In this document: in pieces, positions 17,744-26,290 of the stretch
Layout: every line of letters starts with the position of its first letter
How positions within the stretch are numbered: position 1 is the first letter of the stretch
Origin: Sphingomonas koreensis
GTDB lineage: Bacteria; Pseudomonadota; Alphaproteobacteria; Sphingomonadales; Sphingomonadaceae
Direction: 5' to 3'
Length of the DNA: 64,000 nt
NCBI RefSeq assembly: GCF_002797435.1
Contig: NZ_PGEN01000001.1
Coordinates: forward strand, 2,540,501-2,604,500
Made by a program: the position numbers and the translations under genes
The notes under the pieces: model-generated
Told to the model about the DNA's origin: nothing
Database searches by the model: none
What the model saw: only the letters and a program-made list of their open reading frames with translations

Positions 17744-20700
17744 CTAGTGAAAATCCCGTGATTTCACGGGGATCAAATCAGGCGTCTTGAGGCTGCGTCG
17801 CGGTGGCCAGCTGTCGGCGGGACGCTGGCGGGAGATCAGCCGGTCGCGCGGGTCGATCGTGCCGCCATGCGTCGCGCCGTCGCCGGGCATGGCGGTGTGC
17901 GGCAGATCGAGGTCGCCGACCTCGCGCAACATGCCGGTGAGGTCGGTGATCGTGTCGGCGATGACGTGGATGACGATCCCTTCGCGCTGCACGCGGCCGC
18001 GGATCGAGAGCATCGTCGCGGACATCACCGTGCGCCGGTTGGCCTCGAACCGGTCGCTCCACAGCACGACATTGGCAATGCCGGTCTCATCCTCCAGCGT
18101 CACGAACACGATGCCGCTGGCGGTGCCGGGGCGCTGACGCACCAGGATCAGTCCGGCGATCTCGACACGCGCACCGTCCTTCATGCGGATCAGGTCTGCG
18201 CATTTCGTGATTCCCTGTGCGACGAGACGATCGCGCAGGAAGGAGAGGGGATGGGCGCGCAGCGAAAGCTGAGTAGCGCGATAGTCTTCCACCACCTCAC
18301 GCCCCGCCGTCAGCGGCACCAACGCGACGGATGGCTCGACGCTCTCGGCCACTGTCTGCCCCGCACGCGCATCTGCCGCGGTGAACAGGTCGAGCGGCTT
18401 CTGTCCCAGCCCCTTGATCGCCCAAAGCGCCTGTCGCCGGTTGAGACCCAGCGCCTGGAACGCATCGGCACGTGCCAGCCGCTCGAGCGCGGCTGGCTTC
18501 ACTCCTGAACGGCGCCAGACATCCTCGATCGACGTGAAAGATGCCTGTCTTCGTGCCCTCAGGATTTCTGTGACGTCGCCCAGTGCCAGTCCCTGCACGA
18601 TCCGCATGCCCAGCCGGATCGGCTGAATCCCCGACCAGTCTTCGTCGGTGCCGCAGAAGCGGCCATCCCGCTCGCGGGCGTTTGGTCCTTCGGGGATGAC
18701 TCGCGTGTCCCAGTCGCTGTCATTGATGCAAACCGGCCGCACCTCGACTCCATGGGCGCGCGCATCGCGGATCAGCTGTGCCGGTGCATAGAAGCCCATC
18801 GGCTGCGCGTTGAGCAGCGCCGTACAGAACACGTCCGGATGATGGCATTTCATCCAGGACGAGGCGTAGGCGATCTTGGCAAAGCTGGCCGCATGGCTCT
18901 CGGGAAAGCCGTAGTTGCTGAAGCCCTTGATCTGCTCGACCATGCGCTCGGCGAACTCCTGGCTGATCCCGTTCCTGCGCATCCCGGCGATCAGCTTGGG
19001 AGCGAATTCGCCAATGTCGCCGCTGGACTTGAAGGTCGCCATGGCGCGGCGCAGCCGGTCGGCTTCGGTCGGTGTGAAGTCGGCGCCGACGATCGCGACC
19101 TGCATCGCCTGTTCCTGGAACAGCGGCACGCCCAGCGTTTTCTCCAATACGGCCTTCAGCTTTGGCGTGGGGTAGTCGACCAGATCGGGATTCTGGCGCC
19201 GCTTGAGATAGGGGTGGACCATGTTTCCCTGGATCGGCCCGGGCCGGACGATCGCGACCTGGATCGCGATGTCGTAGAAATTGACCGGCTTCATCCGCGG
19301 CAGCATCGACATCTGCGCACGGCTTTCGATCTGGAACACGCCGAGTGTGTCCGCCTGCCGGATCATCTCGAAAGTGGGGCCATCGTCCTTCTGCATCAGT
19401 GGTGAGGCGAGGGTGAGATGGATTCCCTTGTACTTGGCCAGCAGGTCGAAGGTGCGCCGCATGCAACCGAGCATGCCAAGGCCGAGGATATCGACCTTCA
19501 TGAAGCCCAGTTCCTCGATATCGAGCTTCTCCCATTCGACCACGCGGCGATCGATCATCGCTGCGGGCTCGACCGGGATCAGGTCGTGGAGCTTGTCGCG
19601 GGTCAGCACGAACCCGCCGGGATGCTGCGACAAATGGCGCGGTGTGCCGATCAGCTGACGGGCCAGCGCCAGCGTCAGCGCGAGACGCGGGTCGTTGCGG
19701 TCGAGGTTGAGCGCGTCGGCATGCTTGTCGTCGACATCGTTGGACCAGCCCCAAACCTGGCTTGAGAGCGCGGCGGTCAGGTCTTCAGGCAGGCCCAGCG
19801 CCTTGCCCACCTCGCGCAGCGCCCCACGCGAGCGGAAGCGGCTGACCACTGCGGTCAGCGCGGCATGATCGTGGCCATAATATTCGTAGATCCACTGGAT
19901 CACTTCTTCGCGCCGCTCATGCTCGAAATCGACATCGATATCGGGCGGCTCCCGGCGCTCGGTCGAGATGAACCGCTCGAACAGCAATTGATGCTCGATC
20001 GGGTCGATCGACGTGATGCCGAGCGCAAAGCAGATCACCGAATTGGCTGCGCTGCCGCGTCCTTGGCAGAGTATCTGCTGGCTGAGCGCGAACTGGACGA
20101 TCGAATTGACCGTGAGGAAATAGGGGGCATAGCCCATCCGCTCGACCAGCCCGAGCTCATGGACCAGCAGATCCTGATGCGCCTGTGACGGATTGCCGCC
20201 GAACCTTTGCCGGAGCCCGTTCCACGCGAGCGTACTGAGCGCTTCCTGCGCCGTGCGGCCGGGAATGACCTGTTCCTCCGGATATTGGTGCTGGAGATCG
20301 CGCAGGCTGAAGGTGCAGCGTTCGGCGATGGCGAGCGACGCACGCAGCGCCTCGGGATGGTCGCGGAAGCGTCGTGCCATATCCCCGGGCGACTTCAGAT
20401 GCCGGTCGGCGCTGCGCTCGCGGCGGAAGCCGAGTTCGTCGATCGTGCATCTCTCGCGGATCGCGGTGACCACGTCCTGCAGCATCCGCTCGCCCGGCGT
20501 GGCATAGAGCACGTCGCCGGTCGCGAGCGGGGTGAGTCCGAACCGGCGTGCCGTTTCGTCGAGCCGGTACAGTCGCAGCGCGTCGCCCGGGCGGCGATGC
20601 TGGGTCAGGCAGACATGACCGCGCTCCCCGAACGTGTCCGCCATCCAGCGCAATGCCTGTGGATCGCCCGGATCGGCAATGCCGGGGACCAGCGCGCCGA

Positions 20701-21100
20701 CCAGTCCCTCGGCAGCGTTGGCGACATCCTCCCAGTGAAGGAAGCATCTCCCTTTCTCACCCTTTTGCGCATCGGCGCGTCCTTTGCCGAGTGTCAGCAG
20801 GCGGGTGAGGCGCGACCAGGCCGCGCGGTCTTCGGGCCAGACCAGCACTGAACTGCCGTCGGTCAGGTCGAGCCGGCATCCTGCGATCATCCGGATCGGG
20901 ATGCCGTGCGCGGCGAGCTCCTCGGCCGCGACCAGAGCTCGCACCACGCCGCCCACCGAATTGCGATCGACGATGCCGAGCGCGGGCAGGCCGAGCAGCG
21001 CAGCCTGCCGGAACAGATCCTGGGGCGCGGAGGCGCCGCGCAGGAACGAGTAATGGGTCGTGACCTGGAGTTCGGCGTAGTTTGCGGGGGTTGGGCTCAT
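17744..21100 (-). CDS. dnaE2: error-prone DNA polymerase III alpha subunit DnaE2 (ImuC)
   Basis: 1118 residues. DnaE2 is the translesion polymerase of the ImuA-ImuB-DnaE2 mutasome used by many bacteria that lack UmuDC. The start at 21100 gives MSPTPANYAELQVTTHYSFL, leading straight into the N-terminal PHP domain. The catalytic palm carries the PPDIDVDFEHERREEV stretch with two catalytic aspartates. A helix-hairpin-helix and an OB-fold domain follow, with the ARVEIAGLILVRQRPGTASG segment typical of the family. The frame extends about 300 nt further upstream but runs inside imuB and is not conserved in type. Its ATG overlaps the imuB stop (ATGA, 21097-21100). LexA control is implied by the box before imuA. 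Confidence 0.96.
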   Translation of the reverse strand: MSPTPANYAELQVTTHYSFLRGASAPQDLFRQAALLGLPALGIVDRNSVGGVVRALVAAEELAAHGIPIRMIAGCRLDLTDGSSVLVWPEDRAAWSRLTRLLTLGKGRADAQKGEKGRCFLHWEDVANAAEGLVGALVPGIADPGDPQALRWMADTFGERGHVCLTQHRRPGDALRLYRLDETARRFGLTPLATGDVLYATPGERMLQDVVTAIRERCTIDELGFRRERSADRHLKSPGDMARRFRDHPEALRASLAIAERCTFSLRDLQHQYPEEQVIPGRTAQEALSTLAWNGLRQRFGGNPSQAHQDLLVHELGLVERMGYAPYFLTVNSIVQFALSQQILCQGRGSAANSVICFALGITSIDPIEHQLLFERFISTERREPPDIDVDFEHERREEVIQWIYEYYGHDHAALTAVVSRFRSRGALREVGKALGLPEDLTAALSSQVWGWSNDVDDKHADALNLDRNDPRLALTLALARQLIGTPRHLSQHPGGFVLTRDKLHDLIPVEPAAMIDRRVVEWEKLDIEELGFMKVDILGLGMLGCMRRTFDLLAKYKGIHLTLASPLMQKDDGPTFEMIRQADTLGVFQIESRAQMSMLPRMKPVNFYDIAIQVAIVRPGPIQGNMVHPYLKRRQNPDLVDYPTPKLKAVLEKTLGVPLFQEQAMQVAIVGADFTPTEADRLRRAMATFKSSGDIGEFAPKLIAGMRRNGISQEFAERMVEQIKGFSNYGFPESHAASFAKIAYASSWMKCHHPDVFCTALLNAQPMGFYAPAQLIRDARAHGVEVRPVCINDSDWDTRVIPEGPNARERDGRFCGTDEDWSGIQPIRLGMRIVQGLALGDVTEILRARRQASFTSIEDVWRRSGVKPAALERLARADAFQALGLNRRQALWAIKGLGQKPLDLFTAADARAGQTVAESVEPSVALVPLTAGREVVEDYRATQLSLRAHPLSFLRDRLVAQGITKCADLIRMKDGARVEIAGLILVRQRPGTASGIVFVTLEDETGIANVVLWSDRFEANRRTVMSATMLSIRGRVQREGIVIHVIADTITDLTGMLREVGDLDLPHTAMPGDGATHGGTIDPRDRLISRQRPADSWPPRRSLKTPDLIPVKSRDFH
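17750..17770 (-). terminator. possible weak terminator over the dnaE2 stop codon
   Basis: On the minus strand CCCGTGAAATCACGGG forms a 6-7 bp stem (17755-17770), followed by ATTTTC, and the stop codon TAG follows right after. It is short and has only four T, so termination would be partial. This would reduce but not abolish expression of the 2H gene behind it. Confidence 0.35.
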
Positions 21101-22830
21101 CCGAACACCCCGTGGAGATACCAGCTGAGATCGCCCGTCTCGCCCTGCTCGCCATCGCCGCGGCGGAACAGCCAGTAGCGGCGCCCGGTCTCGTCCTCGA
21201 CGCGGAAATAGTCGCGCAGCTGATCGGCTTCGGCGGTGCGCTTCCACCATTCGCCATGGATGCGCTCGGGCCCGTCGGCGCAGATCACCCGGTGGGTCTG
21301 ACCACGCCAGGTGAAGCGGCGCGGCGCATGATCGGGCATCTCGGCGATGACATGGTCGAGCCGTTCGGGCCGGCGGAGCAGCCGGGCTGGCTTGGGCCAT
21401 TCGGGGTGCCAGGGGTGGAGCGCAGGACTGCGGTCGAGCTGTCCGACATCATCGATCTTCGCCCGCGCGCCACCACGCTCGGGCGGATCGAGCACCGCCA
21501 TCGGCGCTGCCGCGCGCTCGGGCACGTCGCTCTCTACGGCACGCATTCGCCACATCCGGCTGAGGCCGATCCGCGTCGCCAGCGTATCGACCAGCGTGGC
21601 GATGTCGGGTGCCGCTTCCTCGTCGAGCCGTTCGGTCACCGGTTCTGGCCCCAGCGGCGCAGCGCGGCGGACATGGATCGCGATGGCGTCGATGCCATAG
21701 CCCGGTTCGATATCCTCGATCCGGCGCTTGAGCAGACGCAGCAGGTGCGCGGGATCCCGGCTCGGCCGGGCAAGGCCGATGCGGATGCGCTGGGGGATGC
21801 CGTCGACCCGGTCGGCGATGCATTCCAGTGCCCGAACGCCCAGCCCTTCGCGTTCGAGCGCGATGGTGAGGTCCGGGACCAGCGCCCCCAGCCAATGCTC
21901 GATTGCTTCGGCCGTCGCGATCGGTTCGGCGAAGCGCTGACGCGCGGCGACCGCCTCGGGCGGGATCACCGGGTCGAGCGGCTCAGCGATACCGCCCAGC
22001 GCCTGATCGAGCCGCAAGACGCTTGCCGCGCCGAAGCGGCGGACCAGCGGACCGCGCGGCATCGCCATGAGCTGGCCGATATCATCGACGCCCAGGCGTT
22101 TGAGCAGCTCCACCGCCGTCGCATCGATCCGCAACGCGCTGGCAGGCAGGCTGGCGAGTGCCGACGCCTGCTCGTTCGGCTGACAGATCGTCACACGCGT
22201 ATCGGCATGGCGCACCAACGCCCATGCCGCGCCCGCCGTATCGGCGATCGCGATGTGCGCGGTGAACCCGGCGCGGGCGAGAAGGCGGACGATCCGGTGC
22301 GCCATCCTTTCTTCGCCGCCGAACAGGTGTGCAGTGCCGGTGATGTCGAGGAACAGCCCGTCAGCGTCCGACAAAGCCGTCAGCGGCGACCAGCGCCGCG
22401 CGGAAAGCATGGCGAGGCGCCGAAGCGCAGCAAGATCCCCCGCCGGATCGGCCGGGCGGATGTCGAGCCCGCGTATTTGCGCACGGGCCTGTGTGACCGC
22501 CATGCCGGGTCGCAAACCCAGCGCTTGCGCCACAGGACAGGCTGCCGCGACCTCGATCCGGCTGCCGTTGCGGATCGAAGTGACGAGCGGTGCCCGTTGA
22601 CCCGTCCCGGTCGCGGCCTTCGATACCACACCGGATGGCCTTCCATGGTCCTGCGCCCAACGTGCTCCGGGCCGCCAATGTCCTTCATGCTGGCCCGGCT
22701 TGCAGAGTGGCGCCCGCGACGCGGGAAGCGCCGGGGGTGGCGCGGGGTCAAGCCGCGCGCCGTGCCGCTCCGCCTGCCGCAGCCGCTCGATTGGCCACTG
22801 GGGCAGGAAGAGCGCAGCGACCCGTTTCAT
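21097..22830 (-). CDS. imuB: ImuB, Y-family polymerase-like mutasome adaptor
   Basis: 577 residues. ImuB has the DinB/UmuC fold but acts as an adaptor that brings DnaE2 and ImuA to the beta clamp, not as a polymerase. It starts MKRVAALFLPQWPIERL, the usual opening. Where active Y-family enzymes have S-x-D-E before FLD, this protein has LSDADGLFLDITG, so the key catalytic acidic pair is altered, as expected for ImuB. The C-terminal extension beyond about residue 360 ends in the typical LSWYLHGVFG. Its start overlaps the end of imuA by 83 nt, unusually long for an operon junction. Confidence 0.95.
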   Translation of the reverse strand: MKRVAALFLPQWPIERLRQAERHGARLDPAPPPALPASRAPLCKPGQHEGHWRPGARWAQDHGRPSGVVSKAATGTGQRAPLVTSIRNGSRIEVAAACPVAQALGLRPGMAVTQARAQIRGLDIRPADPAGDLAALRRLAMLSARRWSPLTALSDADGLFLDITGTAHLFGGEERMAHRIVRLLARAGFTAHIAIADTAGAAWALVRHADTRVTICQPNEQASALASLPASALRIDATAVELLKRLGVDDIGQLMAMPRGPLVRRFGAASVLRLDQALGGIAEPLDPVIPPEAVAARQRFAEPIATAEAIEHWLGALVPDLTIALEREGLGVRALECIADRVDGIPQRIRIGLARPSRDPAHLLRLLKRRIEDIEPGYGIDAIAIHVRRAAPLGPEPVTERLDEEAAPDIATLVDTLATRIGLSRMWRMRAVESDVPERAAAPMAVLDPPERGGARAKIDDVGQLDRSPALHPWHPEWPKPARLLRRPERLDHVIAEMPDHAPRRFTWRGQTHRVICADGPERIHGEWWKRTAEADQLRDYFRVEDETGRRYWLFRRGDGEQGETGDLSWYLHGVFG

Positions 22831-23494
22831 CGCATGCCTCCACCTCTGTCTCGAAAGGATCGCCCCCCTTTTGCCGCGCGAGGGCGAGCTGCCAGCGCGC
22901 GCGTCCCACGCCCTCCACCGGCAGCGGCGCCGAAGGGGCGGACGCCACCCGCCAGCGCGTCACCGCTGCTGAGGGCATGCCCAGTGGATCGCCGACCTGG
23001 CGTGGATGTCGCTTCATCAGCAGCGCGATCGTGCGCCCGCCTTCCGCTGCGAGCTGGAGCCGCCGCGTCGCCGGCATCCCCACGCGCCGTGCCTCGCCTA
23101 CCACCGCGCCAAGCCCGCGATGGCGCAGGCCTTCCTCCATGATCGCGAGCAGTTCGTCGTCGTCCGCCGCTTCGGCGTAAAGCACGCGCTTGGGCGCCAG
23201 CCCGACCTGATAGAGGCCGGGCGCAAAGAGATCGCGCCGCCGGACCACCCACAGCACCGGCCCCCAGGCGCGTGCGGCGATTCCCGCGGTGAACAAGGTT
23301 GCGGCAGCATCGTCGGCAAGGTCCGGCGTCGCCGCTGCCACCTCGTGCAGGGCGTCGAGTCGCAGGCCGCCGTCCGCCAGCCGTGCATCGAGCCTGCCAA
23401 GCCCGAACGGCAGCACCGGACGGCGGCGAAAGCCGCCCCCTTCGATACCGCGCAATGTCTCGCGCAACTGGCTGATGACGGCGGGATCGGCCAT
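22748..23494 (-). CDS. imuA: ImuA, RecA/SulA-like mutasome protein
   Basis: 248 residues. ImuA resembles a truncated RecA core and is the first gene of LexA-controlled mutagenesis cassettes. Family traits here are LPFGLGRLDARLADGGL near the front and the segment GVARRRDLFAPG-like WVVRRRDLFAPGLYQVGL. I place the start at the ATG at 23494 (MADPAVISQL). An in-frame ATG at 23545 would put the LexA box inside the first seven codons, which is unlikely for an operator-controlled gene. The C-terminal 28 codons overlap the imuB frame by 83 nt and are Ala/Arg-rich, possibly an extension specific to this lineage. Confidence 0.9.
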   Translation of the reverse strand: MADPAVISQLRETLRGIEGGGFRRRPVLPFGLGRLDARLADGGLRLDALHEVAAATPDLADDAAATLFTAGIAARAWGPVLWVVRRRDLFAPGLYQVGLAPKRVLYAEAADDDELLAIMEEGLRHRGLGAVVGEARRVGMPATRRLQLAAEGGRTIALLMKRHPRQVGDPLGMPSAAVTRWRVASAPSAPLPVEGVGRARWQLALARQKGGDPFETEVEACDETGRCALPAPVANRAAAAGGAARRAA

Positions 23495-23527
23495 GATCTG
23501 CCTCAAGACTCCGACTCGGGGTAAGTT

Positions 23528-23542
23528 GTTCCTATTTTGTTC
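23528..23542. promoter_or_regulatory. LexA (SOS) box, GTTC-N7-GTTC
   Basis: GTTCCTATTTTGTTC is an exact match to the alphaproteobacterial LexA direct repeat GTTC-N7-GTTC. It sits 34 bp upstream of the chosen imuA start and about 85 bp from the divergent M3 peptidase gene. It should repress imuA-imuB-dnaE2 (and perhaps the 2H gene) until DNA damage. Confidence 0.9.
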
Positions 23543-23627
23543 CATTGGTAGGCAGAGTCAACCGCTTGCCAATGGTAAGCGCGGATGCGTATCGTCCGCC
23601 TATCACACCTGATCCTGGGGGAATTTG

Positions 23628-25787
23628 ATGAAGCCCGTCACCGGCGCGATCCTGCTCGCCACCGTCTCGCTCCTTGCCACTACAGCACAGGCCAGTTCGA
23701 TGTCCCAGACGTCTCCGGCGCCCGCCGCCGCTCCGGTCGATCCCGCCCCGATGCTCGACAGATGGCCCGGCCCGTTCGACGGGGTTCCACAGTGGGACAA
23801 GGTGACTCCGGCGATGTTCGGCCCCGCCTTCGAAAAGGGAATGGCCGAAGTGCGCGCCGAATTTGCGAAGATCCGCGACAACCCCGCCGCGCCCACCTTT
23901 GCCAACACGATCGAGGCGACCGAGAAGAACAACAGTGCGCTGGGCCGCGTCTTCCCGGTCTGGGGCGTCTATACCAGCAACCTCGCCACGCCCGAGGTGC
24001 AGAAGATCGCCGCCGAATGGAGCCCCAAGCTCTCGGCCTTCTTCACCGAGATGAGCCTTGACCCCAAGATGTTCGCGCGGGTGAAGACGCTGTACGACAC
24101 GCGCCAGACGCTGGGCCTCAATCCCCAGCAGCTGCGCCTGCTCGAGCGCAGCTATCGCGGCTACGTGACCTCGGGCGCGCTGCTCGACGCGGCGCAGAAG
24201 GCCGAGGTCAAGCGCATCAACGGCGAACTGGCCAAGCTCTATACCGATTTCAGCCGCAAGGTGCTGGCGGATGAGGAGACCGCGATCATCCTCGACAGCG
24301 AGGCCGATCTCGCCGGGCTTTCGGACAGCTTCAAGGCGAGCCTTGCCGAAGAGGCCAAGGCGCGTGGGCAGGCGGGTAAATGGGCGGTCAAGAACACCCG
24401 ATCCTCGATGCAGCCGTTCCTGATGTACTCCACCCGCCGCGACCTGCGCGAGAAGGTGTACAACGCGTACATCAATCGCGGCGACAATGGCGACGCGAAC
24501 GACACCAACGCGACCATCGCGGCGATCCTCAAGCTGCGTCAGGATCGCGCCAAGATCCTCGGCTTCAAGACCCATGCCGATTACCGCATGGACGACACGA
24601 TGGCGGAAACCCCCGCCAATGCGATGAAGCTGATGATGTCGGTCTGGCCGGCGGCGCGCGCGCGTGTGCTCGAGGAAGTCGCCGACATGCAGAAGCTCGC
24701 CGACGCCGAAGCCGCGGCGGGCAAGGGGCCTAAGATCAAGATCGAGGGCTGGGACTATCGCTATTATTCGGAAAAGGTCCGCAAGGCGAAGTACGACCTC
24801 GATGAGAGCGAGGTGAAGCCGTATCTTGAGCTCAACAACATGGTGAACGCCATGTTCTATGCCGCGGGCCGCCTCTACGACCTGCAGTTCAAGGAGAATA
24901 CGGGGACGATCCCGGTCTTCCACCCCGATGTCCGCACCTTCGAGGTGACGCGCCAGGGCAAGACCGTCGGCGTCTTCTACCTCGACAATTTCGCGCGCGC
25001 CGGAAAGCGTTCGGGTGCCTGGGCGACCGCCTATCGCGGCCGTTCGGGGATCAAGGGCGACCGGATCGTGCTCGCGTCGAACAACAACAATTTCACCAAG
25101 GGCGGCGGCGGCGAGCCGACGTTGATCAGCCTCGACGATGCGACGACGCTGTTCCACGAATTCGGCCATGCGCTGCACAGCCTGATCGGCGACGTCTATT
25201 ATCCGGGCCTCGCTGGAACGCCGCGTGACTTCGTCGAATATCCCAGCCAGGTGAACGAGAACTGGCTGCTGACGCCCGACGTGCTCAACCGCTTCGCCAA
25301 GCATTACAAGACCGGCGAGGTGATCCCGGCGGCGCTGGTTGCGAAGATCGAAAAGGCGGCGACCTTCAACCAGGGCTTCGACACGGTCGAATATCTGTCC
25401 TCGGCGATCGTCGACATGAAACTGCACGATCGCGAGACGCCGGTGACCGACCCCGACGCGTTCGAGCGCGCGGCGCTGGCCGAGCTGAAAATGCCCAGGG
25501 AGATCGTGATGCGGCACCGCCTGCCGCAGTTCAACCACCTGTTCTCGTCCGATGCCTATTCGGCGGGCTATTACAGCTATCTGTGGTCGGAGACGATGGA
25601 CGCCGACACCTGGGCCGCGTTCGAGGAGACGGGCAATGTCTGGGACAAGACCGTCGCCGACAAGTTCCGCACCATCCTGCTGGCCACCGGCAACGAGACC
25701 GACCGCAAGGAAGCCTACAAGGCCTTCCGCGGCCGCGACCCCGACGTGAAGGCGCTGTTCAAGCGCCGCGGCTTCCCGTCGGAGTGA
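23628..25787 (+). CDS. M3 family metallopeptidase (peptidyl-dipeptidase Dcp-like), secreted
   Basis: 719 residues with a signal peptide (about 1-22, ending TAQASS), so the product is probably periplasmic. The zinc site is LFHEFGHALH with H510, E511 and H514, the HExxH of thermolysin-like M3 peptidases, with the third ligand glutamate expected about 25 residues later. The whole chain follows the Dcp/oligopeptidase A layout: helical N-terminal cap, then the MDDTMAETPANAMKLM and QVNENWLL stretches. Dcp removes C-terminal dipeptides. The ATG at 23628 has GGGGGA just upstream; an in-frame TTG one codon earlier is less likely. It diverges from imuA, and a strong terminator follows. Confidence 0.93.
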   Translation: MKPVTGAILLATVSLLATTAQASSMSQTSPAPAAAPVDPAPMLDRWPGPFDGVPQWDKVTPAMFGPAFEKGMAEVRAEFAKIRDNPAAPTFANTIEATEKNNSALGRVFPVWGVYTSNLATPEVQKIAAEWSPKLSAFFTEMSLDPKMFARVKTLYDTRQTLGLNPQQLRLLERSYRGYVTSGALLDAAQKAEVKRINGELAKLYTDFSRKVLADEETAIILDSEADLAGLSDSFKASLAEEAKARGQAGKWAVKNTRSSMQPFLMYSTRRDLREKVYNAYINRGDNGDANDTNATIAAILKLRQDRAKILGFKTHADYRMDDTMAETPANAMKLMMSVWPAARARVLEEVADMQKLADAEAAAGKGPKIKIEGWDYRYYSEKVRKAKYDLDESEVKPYLELNNMVNAMFYAAGRLYDLQFKENTGTIPVFHPDVRTFEVTRQGKTVGVFYLDNFARAGKRSGAWATAYRGRSGIKGDRIVLASNNNNFTKGGGGEPTLISLDDATTLFHEFGHALHSLIGDVYYPGLAGTPRDFVEYPSQVNENWLLTPDVLNRFAKHYKTGEVIPAALVAKIEKAATFNQGFDTVEYLSSAIVDMKLHDRETPVTDPDAFERAALAELKMPREIVMRHRLPQFNHLFSSDAYSAGYYSYLWSETMDADTWAAFEETGNVWDKTVADKFRTILLATGNETDRKEAYKAFRGRDPDVKALFKRRGFPSE

Positions 25788-25795
25788 GGGTAAGG

Positions 25796-25824
25796 CGCCG
25801 CCGGTGATGAGCCGGCGGCGTTTT
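25796..25824 (+). terminator. intrinsic terminator after the M3 peptidase gene
   Basis: A 9-bp perfect GC stem, CGCCGCCGG (25796-25804) with CCGGCGGCG (25812-25820), has a 7-nt loop and is followed by TTTT (25821-25824). It begins 8 nt after the stop codon of the peptidase gene. The downstream 150 bp before the tRNA carry no supported gene. Confidence 0.85.
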
Positions 25825-25971
25825 CCGTCACACGATGCTTGATAGGTTTGCGGCCAGCGTCGCGACAAAAATGGCGACCCCAATCACGATCCTCGTGCGG
25901 GCGATATTCTGACGGCTTTGAGTGGCGGCTACGCAGCCGATGGGTGCGTTTGCTACCTAGTGTTGGGAATT

Positions 25972-26045
25972 TGGATGCCCGACAAGGATTCGAACCTTGA
26001 TTGACGGAGTCAGAGTCCGCTCTCTTACCATTAGAGGATCGGGCA
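25972..26045 (-). tRNA. tRNA-Gln (anticodon CTG), CCA encoded
   Basis: The minus strand folds into a full cloverleaf: 7-bp acceptor (TGCCCGA with TCGGGCA), D arm CTCT/AGAG, anticodon stem GCGGA/TCCGT with loop CTCTGAC (anticodon CTG reading CAG codons), and T arm CAAGG-TTCGAAT-CCTTG. The 3' CCA is encoded (25972-25974), preceded by a discriminator T. The total is 74 nt with CCA. The first pair T-A at the acceptor end is the weak pair expected of tRNA-Gln. A good promoter lies just upstream. Confidence 0.95.
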
Positions 26046-26069
26046 TCACCGACCGAAGTCAGGCGGGCG

Positions 26070-26098
26070 CAATTAGGAGGGGAATCGGAACCGGTCAA
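26070..26098 (-). promoter_or_regulatory. sigma70-type promoter of tRNA-Gln
   Basis: On the minus strand TTGACC (26098-26093) is separated by exactly 17 nt from TAATTG (26075-26070), a close match to the -35/-10 consensus. The predicted start of transcription is near 26063, leaving an 18-nt leader before the mature tRNA 5' end at 26045. Confidence 0.65.
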
Positions 26099-26290
26099 GG
26101 GGGTTCGCGCCGGGCGGTGCGACACCAGCCACGCCGTGCCCGTGACATAGCTCGGCGGATCGTCTCGATCAGGCCTGCTTCGTCCGCTTCCGCTCGCCTT
26201 GCTCAGCCCCCGGAGCCCTGCTAGCCTCGCTGCCAAGCACCGGCGGCCCGTTTCGGCCGTGACGGAAAGAACATAAGTGAGTGGTTTGTG

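Noticed and set aside
25830..25955. A hydrophobic peptide frame on the minus strand just beyond the tRNA 3' end (ending ATLAANLSSIV, then TGA)
   Set aside because: A TAG lies just ahead of it and no ATG, GTG or TTG start with a ribosome site is available except an internal GTG. It may be a gene remnant, but nothing supports that, and no integrase or att repeat is next to the tRNA.
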